Shown here in pieces: positions 42,124 to 50,421 of a stretch of 63,398 nt of DNA. Both the position numbers and the translations under genes were made by a program. Origin of the DNA: Pseudomonas bananamidigenes (GTDB lineage: Bacteria > Pseudomonadota > Gammaproteobacteria > Pseudomonadales > Pseudomonadaceae); assembly GCF_001679645.1 (NCBI RefSeq), contig NZ_LRUN01000090.1, positions 1 to 63,398 on the forward strand. The letters run 5' to 3'. A model generated the notes under the pieces. The model saw only the letters and a list, made by a program, of their open reading frames with translations, was not told the DNA's origin and did not search any database. The first letter of the stretch is position 1. Each line of letters starts with the position of its first letter.

Positions 42124-42678
42124 ATGCCGTGGACAAGTTCAGAATCACGCTACAGCACCGTGTCAGTCCTGTTGCACTGGTTGATGCTGGTGCTGTTGGT
42201 GCTGGTTTACGCCAGCATGGAATTGCGTGGCATCTTCCCCAAGGGCAGCGGTGGCCGCTCGCTGATCCGTGAGGTGCACTACATGCTGGGACTGACCGTG
42301 TTCGTGCTGGTGTGGTTTCGCCTGCTGGCACGCAGCATCGGCCCGGCGCCGAAGATCTTCCCCGCTTCACCGCTGTGGCAGACCGCGCTCGCCCGACTGA
42401 TGCACTGGGCGCTGTACCTGTTCATGATCGCCATGCCGATCCTCGGCTGGCTGATCACCAGTGCCGAGGGCCATCAAGTGATGTTCTACGGTTTCGACCT
42501 GCCGCTGCTGGTGCACGAAGACAAAGCCTTTGCCAAGCAGGTTGAACACTGGCACGTGCTGATCGGCAATATCGGCTATTGGCTGATCGGCCTGCATGCA
42601 CTGGCGGGGCTCTATCACCATTACGTGGTAGGCGATAACACGCTGCTGCGGATGATGCCCAAGCGCAATCAGGGCTGA
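42124..42678 (+). CDS. Cytochrome b561
   Basis: A 184-residue four-helix cytochrome b561. Haem-ligand histidines appear in LHWLMLVLLVLVY (near 16), REVHYMLGLTVFVL (near 53), LMHWALYLFMIAMP and LIGLHALAGLYHHY (near 155-165). It exchanges electrons with the quinone pool. The ATG at 42124 follows GAGGA; the frame opens earlier but without a ribosome site. No partner protein is adjacent, unlike the copy at 16206. Its 3' end overlaps the convergent PLP-enzyme gene by ten bases. Confidence 0.9.
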   Translation: MPWTSSESRYSTVSVLLHWLMLVLLVLVYASMELRGIFPKGSGGRSLIREVHYMLGLTVFVLVWFRLLARSIGPAPKIFPASPLWQTALARLMHWALYLFMIAMPILGWLITSAEGHQVMFYGFDLPLLVHEDKAFAKQVEHWHVLIGNIGYWLIGLHALAGLYHHYVVGDNTLLRMMPKRNQG

Positions 42679-43583
42679 CCATCGAATCCACGCCGGCCCT
42701 GCAAGCCGCCGGTGTGGACGAAGATCAGTCGCGTGCCACCGGCAAAGCGGCCCGCCTCGATGTGTTGCTTGAGCGCGAGCAGGGCCTTGCCGGTATACAG
42801 CGGTTCGAGGGGAACGCCGCAGACCTGCTCGGTCTGCGCGATGAACTCAAGCAATGCCGCATCGACTTTGGCAAAGCCGCCACGGCTGGCGTCGATCAGC
42901 TCATAGCCTCCAACCTCACCGACAATCGCTTCGACATTGGCCGCGACGCCGTGATCGCCGGGCACGGCCAGTGCGCCGTACACCGTGCGTTGACCGCCCT
43001 GCACCAATACCAGACCGGCCAGCGTGGTGCCAGTGCCACAGGCCAGCCACCAGCCGTGAAAGTCGTCCCAGCCGATCCTCTCCAATTGCGCGCAGACCTG
43101 ATCCTTCAAGGACGCGCAACCCTGCGCCCCCGGCAACCCACCACCACCTTCGGGCACCGGATGCAGCGTCGGGTATTGCGTCAGCCACGGCTCCCAAAAC
43201 CCCGGTTCGAGCCGCGCCCGATAACCGCCATAACCGAGCCAGTGCAGCTGCATGCCAAAATCCTGCAGATCCCTGACCGTCGGTGTGTCTTGCGGATGCC
43301 CGCGCAGCAGACCGACCGTTGCGAACCCCAGGCGCTTGCCTGCTGCGGCCAGTGCGTGCAGATGATTGGAATGCGCGCCACCCAGGCTGATGATGCCTTG
43401 CGCGCCCGCACGGTCGGCGGCTTTCAGGTGTTCGACGAGTTTGAACCACTTGTTGCCGCTGATCAGCGGATCGATCCGGTCCAGACGCAGGATCGCGACT
43501 TCAATGCCGGCGGCAGTGAGCCAGTCCAGATGAAGCGGTTCGAGGGGGGCTTGAGGTAGCCAGTCAGCGGGGGGAAGAAGCAT
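42669..43583 (-). CDS. PLP-dependent D-cysteine desulfhydrase / ACC deaminase family protein
   Basis: A 304-residue fold-type II PLP enzyme. The PLP lysine is in ISGNKWFKL (near 41-50), followed by the substrate Asn in GGAHSNHLHA (near 67-77) and the phosphate-binding loop ACGTGTTLAG (near 179-189). ACC deaminases and D-cysteine desulfhydrases share this pattern. True ACC deaminases are longer (about 338) and carry extra conserved residues, so D-cysteine desulfhydrase is the safer reading. The gene stands alone. Confidence 0.82.
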   Translation of the reverse strand: MLLPPADWLPQAPLEPLHLDWLTAAGIEVAILRLDRIDPLISGNKWFKLVEHLKAADRAGAQGIISLGGAHSNHLHALAAAGKRLGFATVGLLRGHPQDTPTVRDLQDFGMQLHWLGYGGYRARLEPGFWEPWLTQYPTLHPVPEGGGGLPGAQGCASLKDQVCAQLERIGWDDFHGWWLACGTGTTLAGLVLVQGGQRTVYGALAVPGDHGVAANVEAIVGEVGGYELIDASRGGFAKVDAALLEFIAQTEQVCGVPLEPLYTGKALLALKQHIEAGRFAGGTRLIFVHTGGLQGRRGFDGQP

Positions 43584-43629
43584 TGGCGAATTATCAATCT
43601 AAATAAAGCCAGCATTGTAGTGGCTCTAA

Positions 43630-43733
43630 AGACGCCATCGCGAGCAAGCTCGCTCCCACATGGCTTTGTGCAGCTCACAACCTCTGTGAACGACGCAAAA
43701 CCTGTGGGAGCGAGCTTGCTCGCGATGGTCGCT
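43630..43733. repeat. REP doublet (REPIN-like) downstream of fadH
   Basis: Inverted REP copies, CATCGCGAGCAAGCTCGCTC at about 43636-43655 and GAGCGAGCTTGCTCGCGATG at about 43707-43727, are separated by about 50 bases. They match the pair at 2961-3055 closely. Confidence 0.88.
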
Positions 43734-43757
43734 GGCACGTTGGACCTGGTTGCAGCC

Positions 43758-45794
43758 TTACAGCTCGGCGGCCAGACGCGAACCCTGATTGATCGCACGT
43801 TTGGCATCCAGTTCGGCCGCGACATCGGCGCCACCGATCAGGTGCACGTTCTGCCCGGCTTCGAGCAGACCGTCGTGCAGCTCACGCAGCGGATCCTGGC
43901 CGGCGCAAATGACAATGTTGTCCACCGGCAGCACTTGCGGCTCACCGGTTTCGCCGATGCGGATGTGCAGACCTTCGTCGTCGATCTTCAGGTATTCGAC
44001 GCTGTTGAGCATCTGCACCTGCTTGTTCTTCAGGCCGGTGCGGTGAATCCAGCCGGTGGTCTTGCCCAGACCGTCGCCGACCTTGGACTTCTTGCGTTGC
44101 AGCAGGAACACGTCCCGGGCCGGTGCGTGCGGTGCAGCCTTGATTCCGGCCACGCCCCCACGGGCTTCCAGATTCGTATCGATGCCCCACTCTTTCCAGA
44201 ACGCGGCGCGATCCTGGCTGGTGGCCACGCCTTCATGGACGAGGAACTCCGACACGTCAAAACCGATACCGCCGGCGCCGATCACCGCCACACGCTTGCC
44301 CACCGGTTTACGCTCGAGCAGCACATCCAGGTAGCTCAGCACCTTGGCGTTTTCGACACCCGGAATCGCCGGCACTCGCGGCACAATGCCGGTGGCTAGA
44401 ATGACTTCGTCGTACCCGCCCTCCACCAGTTTTGCCACGTCGACGCGGGTGTTCAGGCAGACCTCGACATTCGTGGTCTGCAGCTTGCGTTTGAAGTAGC
44501 GCAGGGTTTCGTAGAACTCTTCCTTGCCCGGCACACGCTTGGCGACGTTGAACTGGCCACCGATCTCGCTGGCCGAATCGAACAGCGTCACCTGATGCCC
44601 GCGCTCGGCGGCTACGGTAGCGGCGGACAGACCCGCCGGGCCGGCACCGACCACGGCAATCTTCTTGATCTGCTTGACCGGCAGGTAGTTGAGTTCAGTC
44701 TCGTGGCAGGCACGCGGGTTGACCAGGCAACTGGTGAGCTTGCCGCCAAAGGTGTGGTCCAGGCAGGCCTGGTTGCAGCCGATGCAGGTATTGATTTCAT
44801 CGGCACGGCCGGCGGCGGCCTTGTTGACGAAGTCCGGGTCGGCGAGGAACGGCCGGGCCATCGACACCATGTCGGCATCGCCTTCGGCGAGGATCTGCTC
44901 GGCGACTTCCGGGGTGTTGATGCGGTTGGTGGTGATCAGCGGGATACTCACCGAGCCACGCAGTTTGGCCGTGACCTTGGTGAAGGCCGCACGCGGCACT
45001 TTGGTGGCGATGGTCGGAATCCGCGCCTCGTGCCAGCCGATACCGGTGTTGATAATCGTCGCACCGGCCTGCTCGATCGCTTTGGCCAATGTGACGATTT
45101 CTTCCCAGGTGCTGCCGCCTTCCACCAGATCGAGCATGGACAGACGGAAGATGATGATGAAGTTCGGACCGACCGCTTCACGCACACGGCGAACGATTTC
45201 CACCGGCAGGCGCATGCGGTTTTCGTAGCTGCCGCCCCAACGGTCGGTGCGGTGGTTGGTGTGGGCCGCGAGGAACTGGTTGATGAAGTAGCCTTCCGAA
45301 CCCATGATTTCCACGCCGTCGTACTCGGCGGTTTGGGCCAGTACCGAACAGGTGACGAAATCGCGGATCTGTTTTTCGATGCCTTCTTCGTCCAGCTCTT
45401 TGGGCTTGAACGGATTGATCGGCGCCTGAATGGCGCTCGGTGCGACCTGTTTCGGGCTGTAGGCATAACGGCCGGCATGGAGGATCTGCATGCAGATCTT
45501 GCCGCCCGCTTCATGCACGGCGCGGGTGACGATGCGGTGCTTGAGCGCTTCCTCTTCGGTGGTCAGCTTGGCAGCGCCGGAATACACACCGCCCTCGTCG
45601 TTCGGGCCGATACCGCCCGTCACCATCAGGCCGACGCCGCCACGGGCCCGCTCGGCAAAGTACGCCGCCATCCGCTCGAAGCCACCCGGCTTCTCTTCCA
45701 GGCCGGTGTGCATCGACCCCATCAGGGTGCGGTTGCGCAGCGTGGTGAATCCCAGGTCCAGCGGGGCCAGCAGGTGCGGGTAAGTGGCGGTCAT
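43758..45794 (-). CDS. fadH: NADPH-dependent 2,4-dienoyl-CoA reductase
   Basis: A 678-residue iron-sulfur flavoprotein that removes conjugated double bonds during breakdown of polyunsaturated fatty acids. It has an Old Yellow Enzyme-type FMN barrel (about 1-330, with YFINQFLAAHTNHRTDRWGGS near 160-180), a 4Fe-4S Cys cluster (CIGCNQAC near 334-341 and CLVNPRAC beyond), and a FAD/NADPH part with VVGAGPAGLSAATVA near 375 and VAVIGAGGIGFDVSEFL near 510. The length matches FadH. The ATG at 45794 follows GGAG. The 205-base region upstream, shared with a divergent gene, shows no recognised operator. Confidence 0.95.
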   Translation of the reverse strand: MTATYPHLLAPLDLGFTTLRNRTLMGSMHTGLEEKPGGFERMAAYFAERARGGVGLMVTGGIGPNDEGGVYSGAAKLTTEEEALKHRIVTRAVHEAGGKICMQILHAGRYAYSPKQVAPSAIQAPINPFKPKELDEEGIEKQIRDFVTCSVLAQTAEYDGVEIMGSEGYFINQFLAAHTNHRTDRWGGSYENRMRLPVEIVRRVREAVGPNFIIIFRLSMLDLVEGGSTWEEIVTLAKAIEQAGATIINTGIGWHEARIPTIATKVPRAAFTKVTAKLRGSVSIPLITTNRINTPEVAEQILAEGDADMVSMARPFLADPDFVNKAAAGRADEINTCIGCNQACLDHTFGGKLTSCLVNPRACHETELNYLPVKQIKKIAVVGAGPAGLSAATVAAERGHQVTLFDSASEIGGQFNVAKRVPGKEEFYETLRYFKRKLQTTNVEVCLNTRVDVAKLVEGGYDEVILATGIVPRVPAIPGVENAKVLSYLDVLLERKPVGKRVAVIGAGGIGFDVSEFLVHEGVATSQDRAAFWKEWGIDTNLEARGGVAGIKAAPHAPARDVFLLQRKKSKVGDGLGKTTGWIHRTGLKNKQVQMLNSVEYLKIDDEGLHIRIGETGEPQVLPVDNIVICAGQDPLRELHDGLLEAGQNVHLIGGADVAAELDAKRAINQGSRLAAEL

Positions 45795-45999
45795 CGGTAA
45801 CTCCACAGCGAGCGATCACGGAAAATGCGGGAGCTCTGCGTCCCCCGTCAGTCATGCTCGACAGCCTAAGAGTCGCATCGCTGTCACTCAATGACCGTAA
45901 CTGACAAGTTATTGATCCAAATGCGCAGCGGCCCTTGGCAAGCGCAGGCATGGGCCCTACCCTAGTCCCACACCCTGTACCCGGTTGTTGTTGGATTTC

Positions 46000-47118
46000 A
46001 TGCGCAAACTTCTGTACCTGACCTTTTCCATGGCGCTGGTCGCCGCGCTCACCTTCTACGCCATGTGGGCGGCTGACCGCCCGACCGGTCACTACCTGTC
46101 GGACCTGCGGATCAAGCTGGCGGTCGATCAGGGCACCCGCGCCGATCGCGGCAACCTGCTGGGAATCCAGCCGGAACTGTTCCCCACCGACTATCAAAGT
46201 TCCGAACGCCTGCACCGTAAACTCGCGGCCTATCTGCAACAGGCGCAGGATCAGGGTTTGCTCAATGAAAAAACCGTCGTGGTGCTGCCCGAGCATATCG
46301 GTACCTGGCTGATGATCAGCGGCGAAAAAGACGAGTTGTACCAGGCACCCACTCTGGAAGAAGCGATGAACTGGCTCGCCGCCAGCAACCCGTTGCAGTT
46401 CGCTCGCGCCTGGCTCTCCGCCAGTGGCAGCAGTCGCCTGGATGACGCCCACTTGCGAATGAAATCCCGAGACATGGCCAAGGACTATCAGTTGCTGTTC
46501 GGCGGTCTGGCCAGGGAATTTCATATCACCCTGGTGGCCGGCTCGATCGTGCTGCCGGAACCCGACATCATCGACGGACGGCTCAAGGCCGGTCATGGCG
46601 CGTTGTATAACACCAGTGTGGTGTTCGGTCGTGACGGCGCCCCACTCGGCCAGCCACAACGGCAGATGCGACCGATCTTCGATGCGGGAACCGGCGATGT
46701 ATCACAGATCAACGTGGTCGATACCCCGGCCGGACGCCTCGGCGTGCTGATCGGCAACGACAGCTGGTATCCGGACAACTATCGCAGGCTCGACGCGCAA
46801 GGCGCGCAACTGATCGCAGTGCCTGCCTTCGTCATCGGCCATGGCGCGTGGGATCTGCCCTGGCAGGGTTACAGGGGCTTGCGGGCGCCGGATTCGGTCA
46901 ACCTTAAACCGGGAGAGATCAGCGAGGGCCAGGCATGGCATCGCCTGACCCTGACGGCACAACCACCGGGCAGCCAGGCGATTGCCGGCATGAGCGTGTT
47001 CCTGCGCGGGCAGTTCTGGGATAAACCGGGATCCGGGCAGAGTTTTCTCAGCAGCAATGGCCAGCAGTTCGCTGACGGTGAAGCCCGTGGCGCACGCTTG
47101 CTGAACCTCTGGTTATAA
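46000..47118 (+). CDS. Membrane-anchored nitrilase-fold protein without catalytic Lys and Cys
   Basis: A 372-residue protein of the carbon-nitrogen hydrolase fold, with one N-terminal membrane segment (about 4-24). The first catalytic residue appears kept as Glu98 (VVVLPEHIG), but the Lys region reads GQPQRQMRPIF (near 217-227) and the catalytic-Cys motif, normally LICYDSEFP, reads LIGNDSWYP (251-258). Both the nucleophile and the base are therefore missing. It probably faces the periplasm. It precedes an AraC-family gene by three bases and is probably co-transcribed. Family membership is by fold signature only; the function is unknown. The ATG at 46000 is preferred over the earlier TTG. Confidence 0.8.
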   Translation: MRKLLYLTFSMALVAALTFYAMWAADRPTGHYLSDLRIKLAVDQGTRADRGNLLGIQPELFPTDYQSSERLHRKLAAYLQQAQDQGLLNEKTVVVLPEHIGTWLMISGEKDELYQAPTLEEAMNWLAASNPLQFARAWLSASGSSRLDDAHLRMKSRDMAKDYQLLFGGLAREFHITLVAGSIVLPEPDIIDGRLKAGHGALYNTSVVFGRDGAPLGQPQRQMRPIFDAGTGDVSQINVVDTPAGRLGVLIGNDSWYPDNYRRLDAQGAQLIAVPAFVIGHGAWDLPWQGYRGLRAPDSVNLKPGEISEGQAWHRLTLTAQPPGSQAIAGMSVFLRGQFWDKPGSGQSFLSSNGQQFADGEARGARLLNLWL

Positions 47119-47121
47119 GCC

Positions 47122-48162
47122 ATGAAGCCGCTGCCGATGCGCCTCGGGGATCTGTCAGTGGGGTTCGTCCACAGCCTGGCCGATGCCGTGCAAAGTCATG
47201 GTGTCGATCCGCATCCGCTGCTTGAGCAATACGGCCTTGATACTGCGCGGCTGGCCGAGGCCGGGGCACGCCTGTCGATCCCTCGCTATATGCGCCTGGG
47301 CCATGGCGCAATCCAGTTGACCGGCGATCCGGCCCTCGGTTTGCGCATGGGCCGGCTCAGTCGCCTGAGTCAGGCCGGGCTGGCCGGTGTCACGGCGGCG
47401 CAAGCCCCGACCGTGCGCGAAGCCGCTCGTTGCCTGACGCGCTTCGAACCGTTGTATGGCTCCAATTATCGCGGCCAGTCGAGTTTCCATGAGGACGCGA
47501 ACGGCGCCTGGCTGCGTTTCTATTCGATCAGCCCGTACAACGCCTACAACCGCTTTGTGGTGGATTCGATCATCGCCGGCTGGCTGCAGCAGTTATCCAG
47601 CGTCAGCCTCGAACCGCTGCGTGCAGAACGCATCGAAATCGAATTCGAGACACCGGATTACCGTGACGCCTACGCCGTGCTGGGCGAATGCCCGATCCAG
47701 TTCGGCGCCGAACACAATCAACTGCGCCTGAACCTGGCCAGCCTGGCCCGGCGCAATCCACAACACTGCCCCAGCACCTGGAAACATCTGCTGCAACTGT
47801 GTGAACGGGAACTGGAACAATTGACCCGCACCCGCAGCCTGCGTGAACGCATCACGCAATTGCTCGGGCCGTTGCTCAATGGGGGTCGCGAACCGGACCT
47901 GGAAGAAGTGGCGGCACGCCTGAAGCTGCCGACCTGGACGTTACGGCGAAAACTGGCCGAAGAAGGCACGCAATTTCGCGCGATCCTCAACGATACTCGC
48001 CGTGATCTGGCAATGACCTACATCCGCGACACGGAACTGGCGTTCGGCGAGATCGCCTACCTGCTCGGTTTTGCCTCGGCCGAAGCCTTCCAGCGCGCCT
48101 TCAAGCGCTGGAACGGGCAGACCCCGGGCGAGTTCCGCCGCAGCCATCGCAAGACCGGCTGA
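47122..48162 (+). CDS. AraC-family transcriptional regulator
   Basis: A 346-residue AraC/XylS regulator with the arabinose-binding-type N-terminal domain (about 20-200, SVGFVHSLADAVQSHGVDPHPLL and RLGHGAIQLTGDPALGLRMG) and a C-terminal double HTH: LEEVAARLKLPTWTLRRKLAEEGTQFRAILND near 265-297 and AFGEIAYLLGFASAEAFQRAFKRWNGQTPGEFR near 308-340. The pattern resembles OruR-like regulators in which the effector is usually a small metabolite. It starts three bases after the nitrilase-fold gene. The target is not known. Confidence 0.9.
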   Translation: MKPLPMRLGDLSVGFVHSLADAVQSHGVDPHPLLEQYGLDTARLAEAGARLSIPRYMRLGHGAIQLTGDPALGLRMGRLSRLSQAGLAGVTAAQAPTVREAARCLTRFEPLYGSNYRGQSSFHEDANGAWLRFYSISPYNAYNRFVVDSIIAGWLQQLSSVSLEPLRAERIEIEFETPDYRDAYAVLGECPIQFGAEHNQLRLNLASLARRNPQHCPSTWKHLLQLCERELEQLTRTRSLRERITQLLGPLLNGGREPDLEEVAARLKLPTWTLRRKLAEEGTQFRAILNDTRRDLAMTYIRDTELAFGEIAYLLGFASAEAFQRAFKRWNGQTPGEFRRSHRKTG

Positions 48163-48166
48163 AACC

Positions 48167-48253
48167 TCAGAGCTCGGTGGCGTCTTCCGCAGGCTCCGGT
48201 GAATCCAGCTCGTAAGCCTGGAATTCGAGCAGTTCTTCCTGATAGTCATCCAT
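48167..48253 (-). CDS. Very small acidic protein, 28 residues
   Basis: A short frame with an ATG at 48253 and a GGGGGA ribosome-type site seven bases before. The product is MDDYQEELLEFQAYELDSPE plus eight residues, strongly acidic, with no membrane segment. I recall similar DDYQEELLE peptides in other pseudomonads but cannot confirm it. It lies directly after the convergent AraC-family gene. Confidence 0.45.
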   Translation of the reverse strand: MDDYQEELLEFQAYELDSPEPAEDATEL

Positions 48254-48450
48254 CGCGTAATCCCCCTGACCGCCAACCTGAAAATGGCCTGGCACAATCG
48301 ACCAGTGCCCCGAGCATAAGGCGCTCGCATGAAGGAAAAATGAAACACGGCCTTCATGAAACAAACGTAGCAGCCGGTCAGGAATTTATCGCGGGATTTT
48401 CCGATGAAAATGACATGGGCCCGGCAGCAGCCGAACCCATGGCGTGAAGA

Positions 48451-49308
48451 TCACTGCCCGGAGGGCGGCATGGCCGGAATCGGCTCGGAAGGTGGCGGCA
48501 GGTCGGCTGGATTGGCCGGTGGCGTGATGACTTCGGTTGCCGGTCCCGGTGTTGGAACCAGCTCCGAGCCAGGTGCCGGCGTAATCGGCGCAGCTTCGGC
48601 GGGTGGAACGACCGGCTCGGAGCTGACCGGTGCCGGCTCTGCAGCGGCAGGAGTCGCAGCGGGCGCGGCGGCAGGTGCCGGTTCAGTCGCCGGTGTCGGC
48701 GCCAGCGCTGCCGGTGCCGCCTTGGCTTCAGGCACACCGAGGTCGGTTTTCGGTTTCTCGGTAATGTGTGCGGCCTTCTTTGCTTCGGCTGGCAGGAACA
48801 ATTCGACCAACGAGAAGAAACGCTCGTAGAACTTCTGCGAGGACACGGTTTCGCTGGCCACCTTGACCATCGAGTCGTCAGAGGAACCGATCGGCATCGA
48901 CACCGAACCCAGCACACCCACCCCCAGGCTGGCCGAGTTGTTGGTTTTCTTCAACGCGTAGCGGTCCTGCAGGGCGTTGGCGAACACCGTCGCGTGGTGT
49001 GCGGCACTGCCGTCATCGGTACACACCACGTTGAAGCTGATCTCCATGTGGGTTTCACCGGTCTGCTGGAAGCTCTTGTGCCCGCTGACCAGTTTCGGGT
49101 CGCTGCTGGTGATGATGTAACCCTGACTGAGCAAGGCACGGCGTGCCGCTTCGCAACTGGCTGTATCGTTGACCGGGTAATTGCGCGAAAAGGTGCCGGA
49201 GTCGTCGAAGTTCTCATGCTCGTAGATAGGCTTGTCCTTGGAGCAGCCGGCAGCGGCGGTCAGCAACAACGCCAACCCGAAAAAACGCACGGGAATAGAA
49301 TTCAACAT
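48451..49308 (-). CDS. DUF2242 family lipoprotein
   Basis: A 285-residue lipoprotein with a signal II sequence (FFGLALLLTAAAGC, lipid Cys at about 22). The conserved part is residues 22-165 with YEHENFDDSGTFSRNYPVNDTASCEAARRALLSQGY, a domain known only by number. From about 175 to 285 the protein is a low-complexity Ala/Pro/Glu tail (such as APTPATEPAPAAAP), probably an extended periplasmic arm. It stands alone and its function is unknown. Confidence 0.85.
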   Translation of the reverse strand: MLNSIPVRFFGLALLLTAAAGCSKDKPIYEHENFDDSGTFSRNYPVNDTASCEAARRALLSQGYIITSSDPKLVSGHKSFQQTGETHMEISFNVVCTDDGSAAHHATVFANALQDRYALKKTNNSASLGVGVLGSVSMPIGSSDDSMVKVASETVSSQKFYERFFSLVELFLPAEAKKAAHITEKPKTDLGVPEAKAAPAALAPTPATEPAPAAAPAATPAAAEPAPVSSEPVVPPAEAAPITPAPGSELVPTPGPATEVITPPANPADLPPPSEPIPAMPPSGQ

Positions 49309-49400
49309 TAAACATCCTGAGGGAAAACGGTCCGGGGCGTATTGTGCAACATAACGTGGCCCTGCGGCGTACCGATTAGTGTCTTAAAACAGTTACAACG

Positions 49401-50300
49401 CTATTGACCGTCGACGACAGGAAAAAGTCGCGTTGACAGGTGATCGATGAACACCCGCAATTTCGCGGTGGCATGACGGCTCGACGGCCACAGGATCCAG
49501 AACTGTCCGACGTGCTCGATGTGATGATCGAGCACCCGCTGCAGACGCCCCTGACGGTGCGCTTCATGGATCATGAAGTCCGGCAGGCAGGCGATTCCCA
49601 TGCCTGCCAACGCCGCATGCTGCACGGCTTCTATCGACGTACTGACCAGGCGTGTCGGCAAGCGTGGCTCGCCAGTACCCTCCTCATGCTTCAGCGGCCA
49701 CGGCTCCAGTTTGCCGGTGGCGTGAAACGTGTGGCGCAAACAGGCGTGCTGCGCCAGATCCGCAGGTGTCTGCGGCACGCCGCGTGTTTGCAGATAGGCC
49801 GGACTCGCGACCAGGACCATATGAAATTCGCCCAGCGGTCGCGCCATAAGCCGCGAATCCCGGGGTTTTCCGGTACGAATCACGGCGTCGAAGCCCTCCT
49901 CGACCACATCGACCATGCGATCGGTCAGGTCCAGGTCCAGCTCGATCTGTGGGTACAAGGCCATGAACTCGTTCATCACCGGCATCACCAGTTCATGCAC
50001 CTGAGGCAGACTGACCCGCAGCCTGCCATGGGGTGCTGACGCGGCGTCGCACAGTTCGAACTCTGCCGCTTCGACCTCCGCCAGAATCTTGCGGCAACGC
50101 TCGAGGAACAGCGCACCTTCGCTGGTCAGTGTGATGCTGCGGGTGGTGCGATGGAACAACCTCACGCCCAGTCGCGCCTCCAGCCGCGCAATGCTCTTGC
50201 CGACCGCCGATGAAGACACCCCCTGCAAGCGGCCGGCCTCGGTGAAACTGCGGGTTTCCGCCACCTGCACAAAAACGGAAATGCTGCCCAGACTGTCCAT
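49401..50300 (-). CDS. LysR-family regulator divergent from an efflux gene
   Basis: A 299-residue LysR regulator of the CrgA/DsdC-like group, with HTH at about 2-60 (MDSLGSISVFVQVAETRSFTEAGRLQGVSSSAVGKSIARLEARLGVRLFHR). The ATG at 50300, after AGGGAA, was preferred over an upstream GTG. The effector domain starts near 90. The divergent neighbour is an MFS carrier with 121 bases between starts, so it probably controls that gene. Confidence 0.9.
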   Translation of the reverse strand: MDSLGSISVFVQVAETRSFTEAGRLQGVSSSAVGKSIARLEARLGVRLFHRTTRSITLTSEGALFLERCRKILAEVEAAEFELCDAASAPHGRLRVSLPQVHELVMPVMNEFMALYPQIELDLDLTDRMVDVVEEGFDAVIRTGKPRDSRLMARPLGEFHMVLVASPAYLQTRGVPQTPADLAQHACLRHTFHATGKLEPWPLKHEEGTGEPRLPTRLVSTSIEAVQHAALAGMGIACLPDFMIHEAHRQGRLQRVLDHHIEHVGQFWILWPSSRHATAKLRVFIDHLSTRLFPVVDGQ

Positions 50301-50421
50301 TCTTTTTCCCTGATTCACGACATTCCTGTCCGAGATGTTCGGAACCCTAACCTGTTTTTCCCGAATATGCAGCGCCCTACCCTGTGGCCTTCATCTCCCT
50401 CGGCCACATGGATGCTGATTC

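Noticed and set aside
43630..43733. A CRISPR array suggested by repeated GAGCGAGCTTGCTCGC units
   Set aside because: The units occur as inverted pairs scattered between genes, not as direct repeats with even spacers; they are REP sequences.
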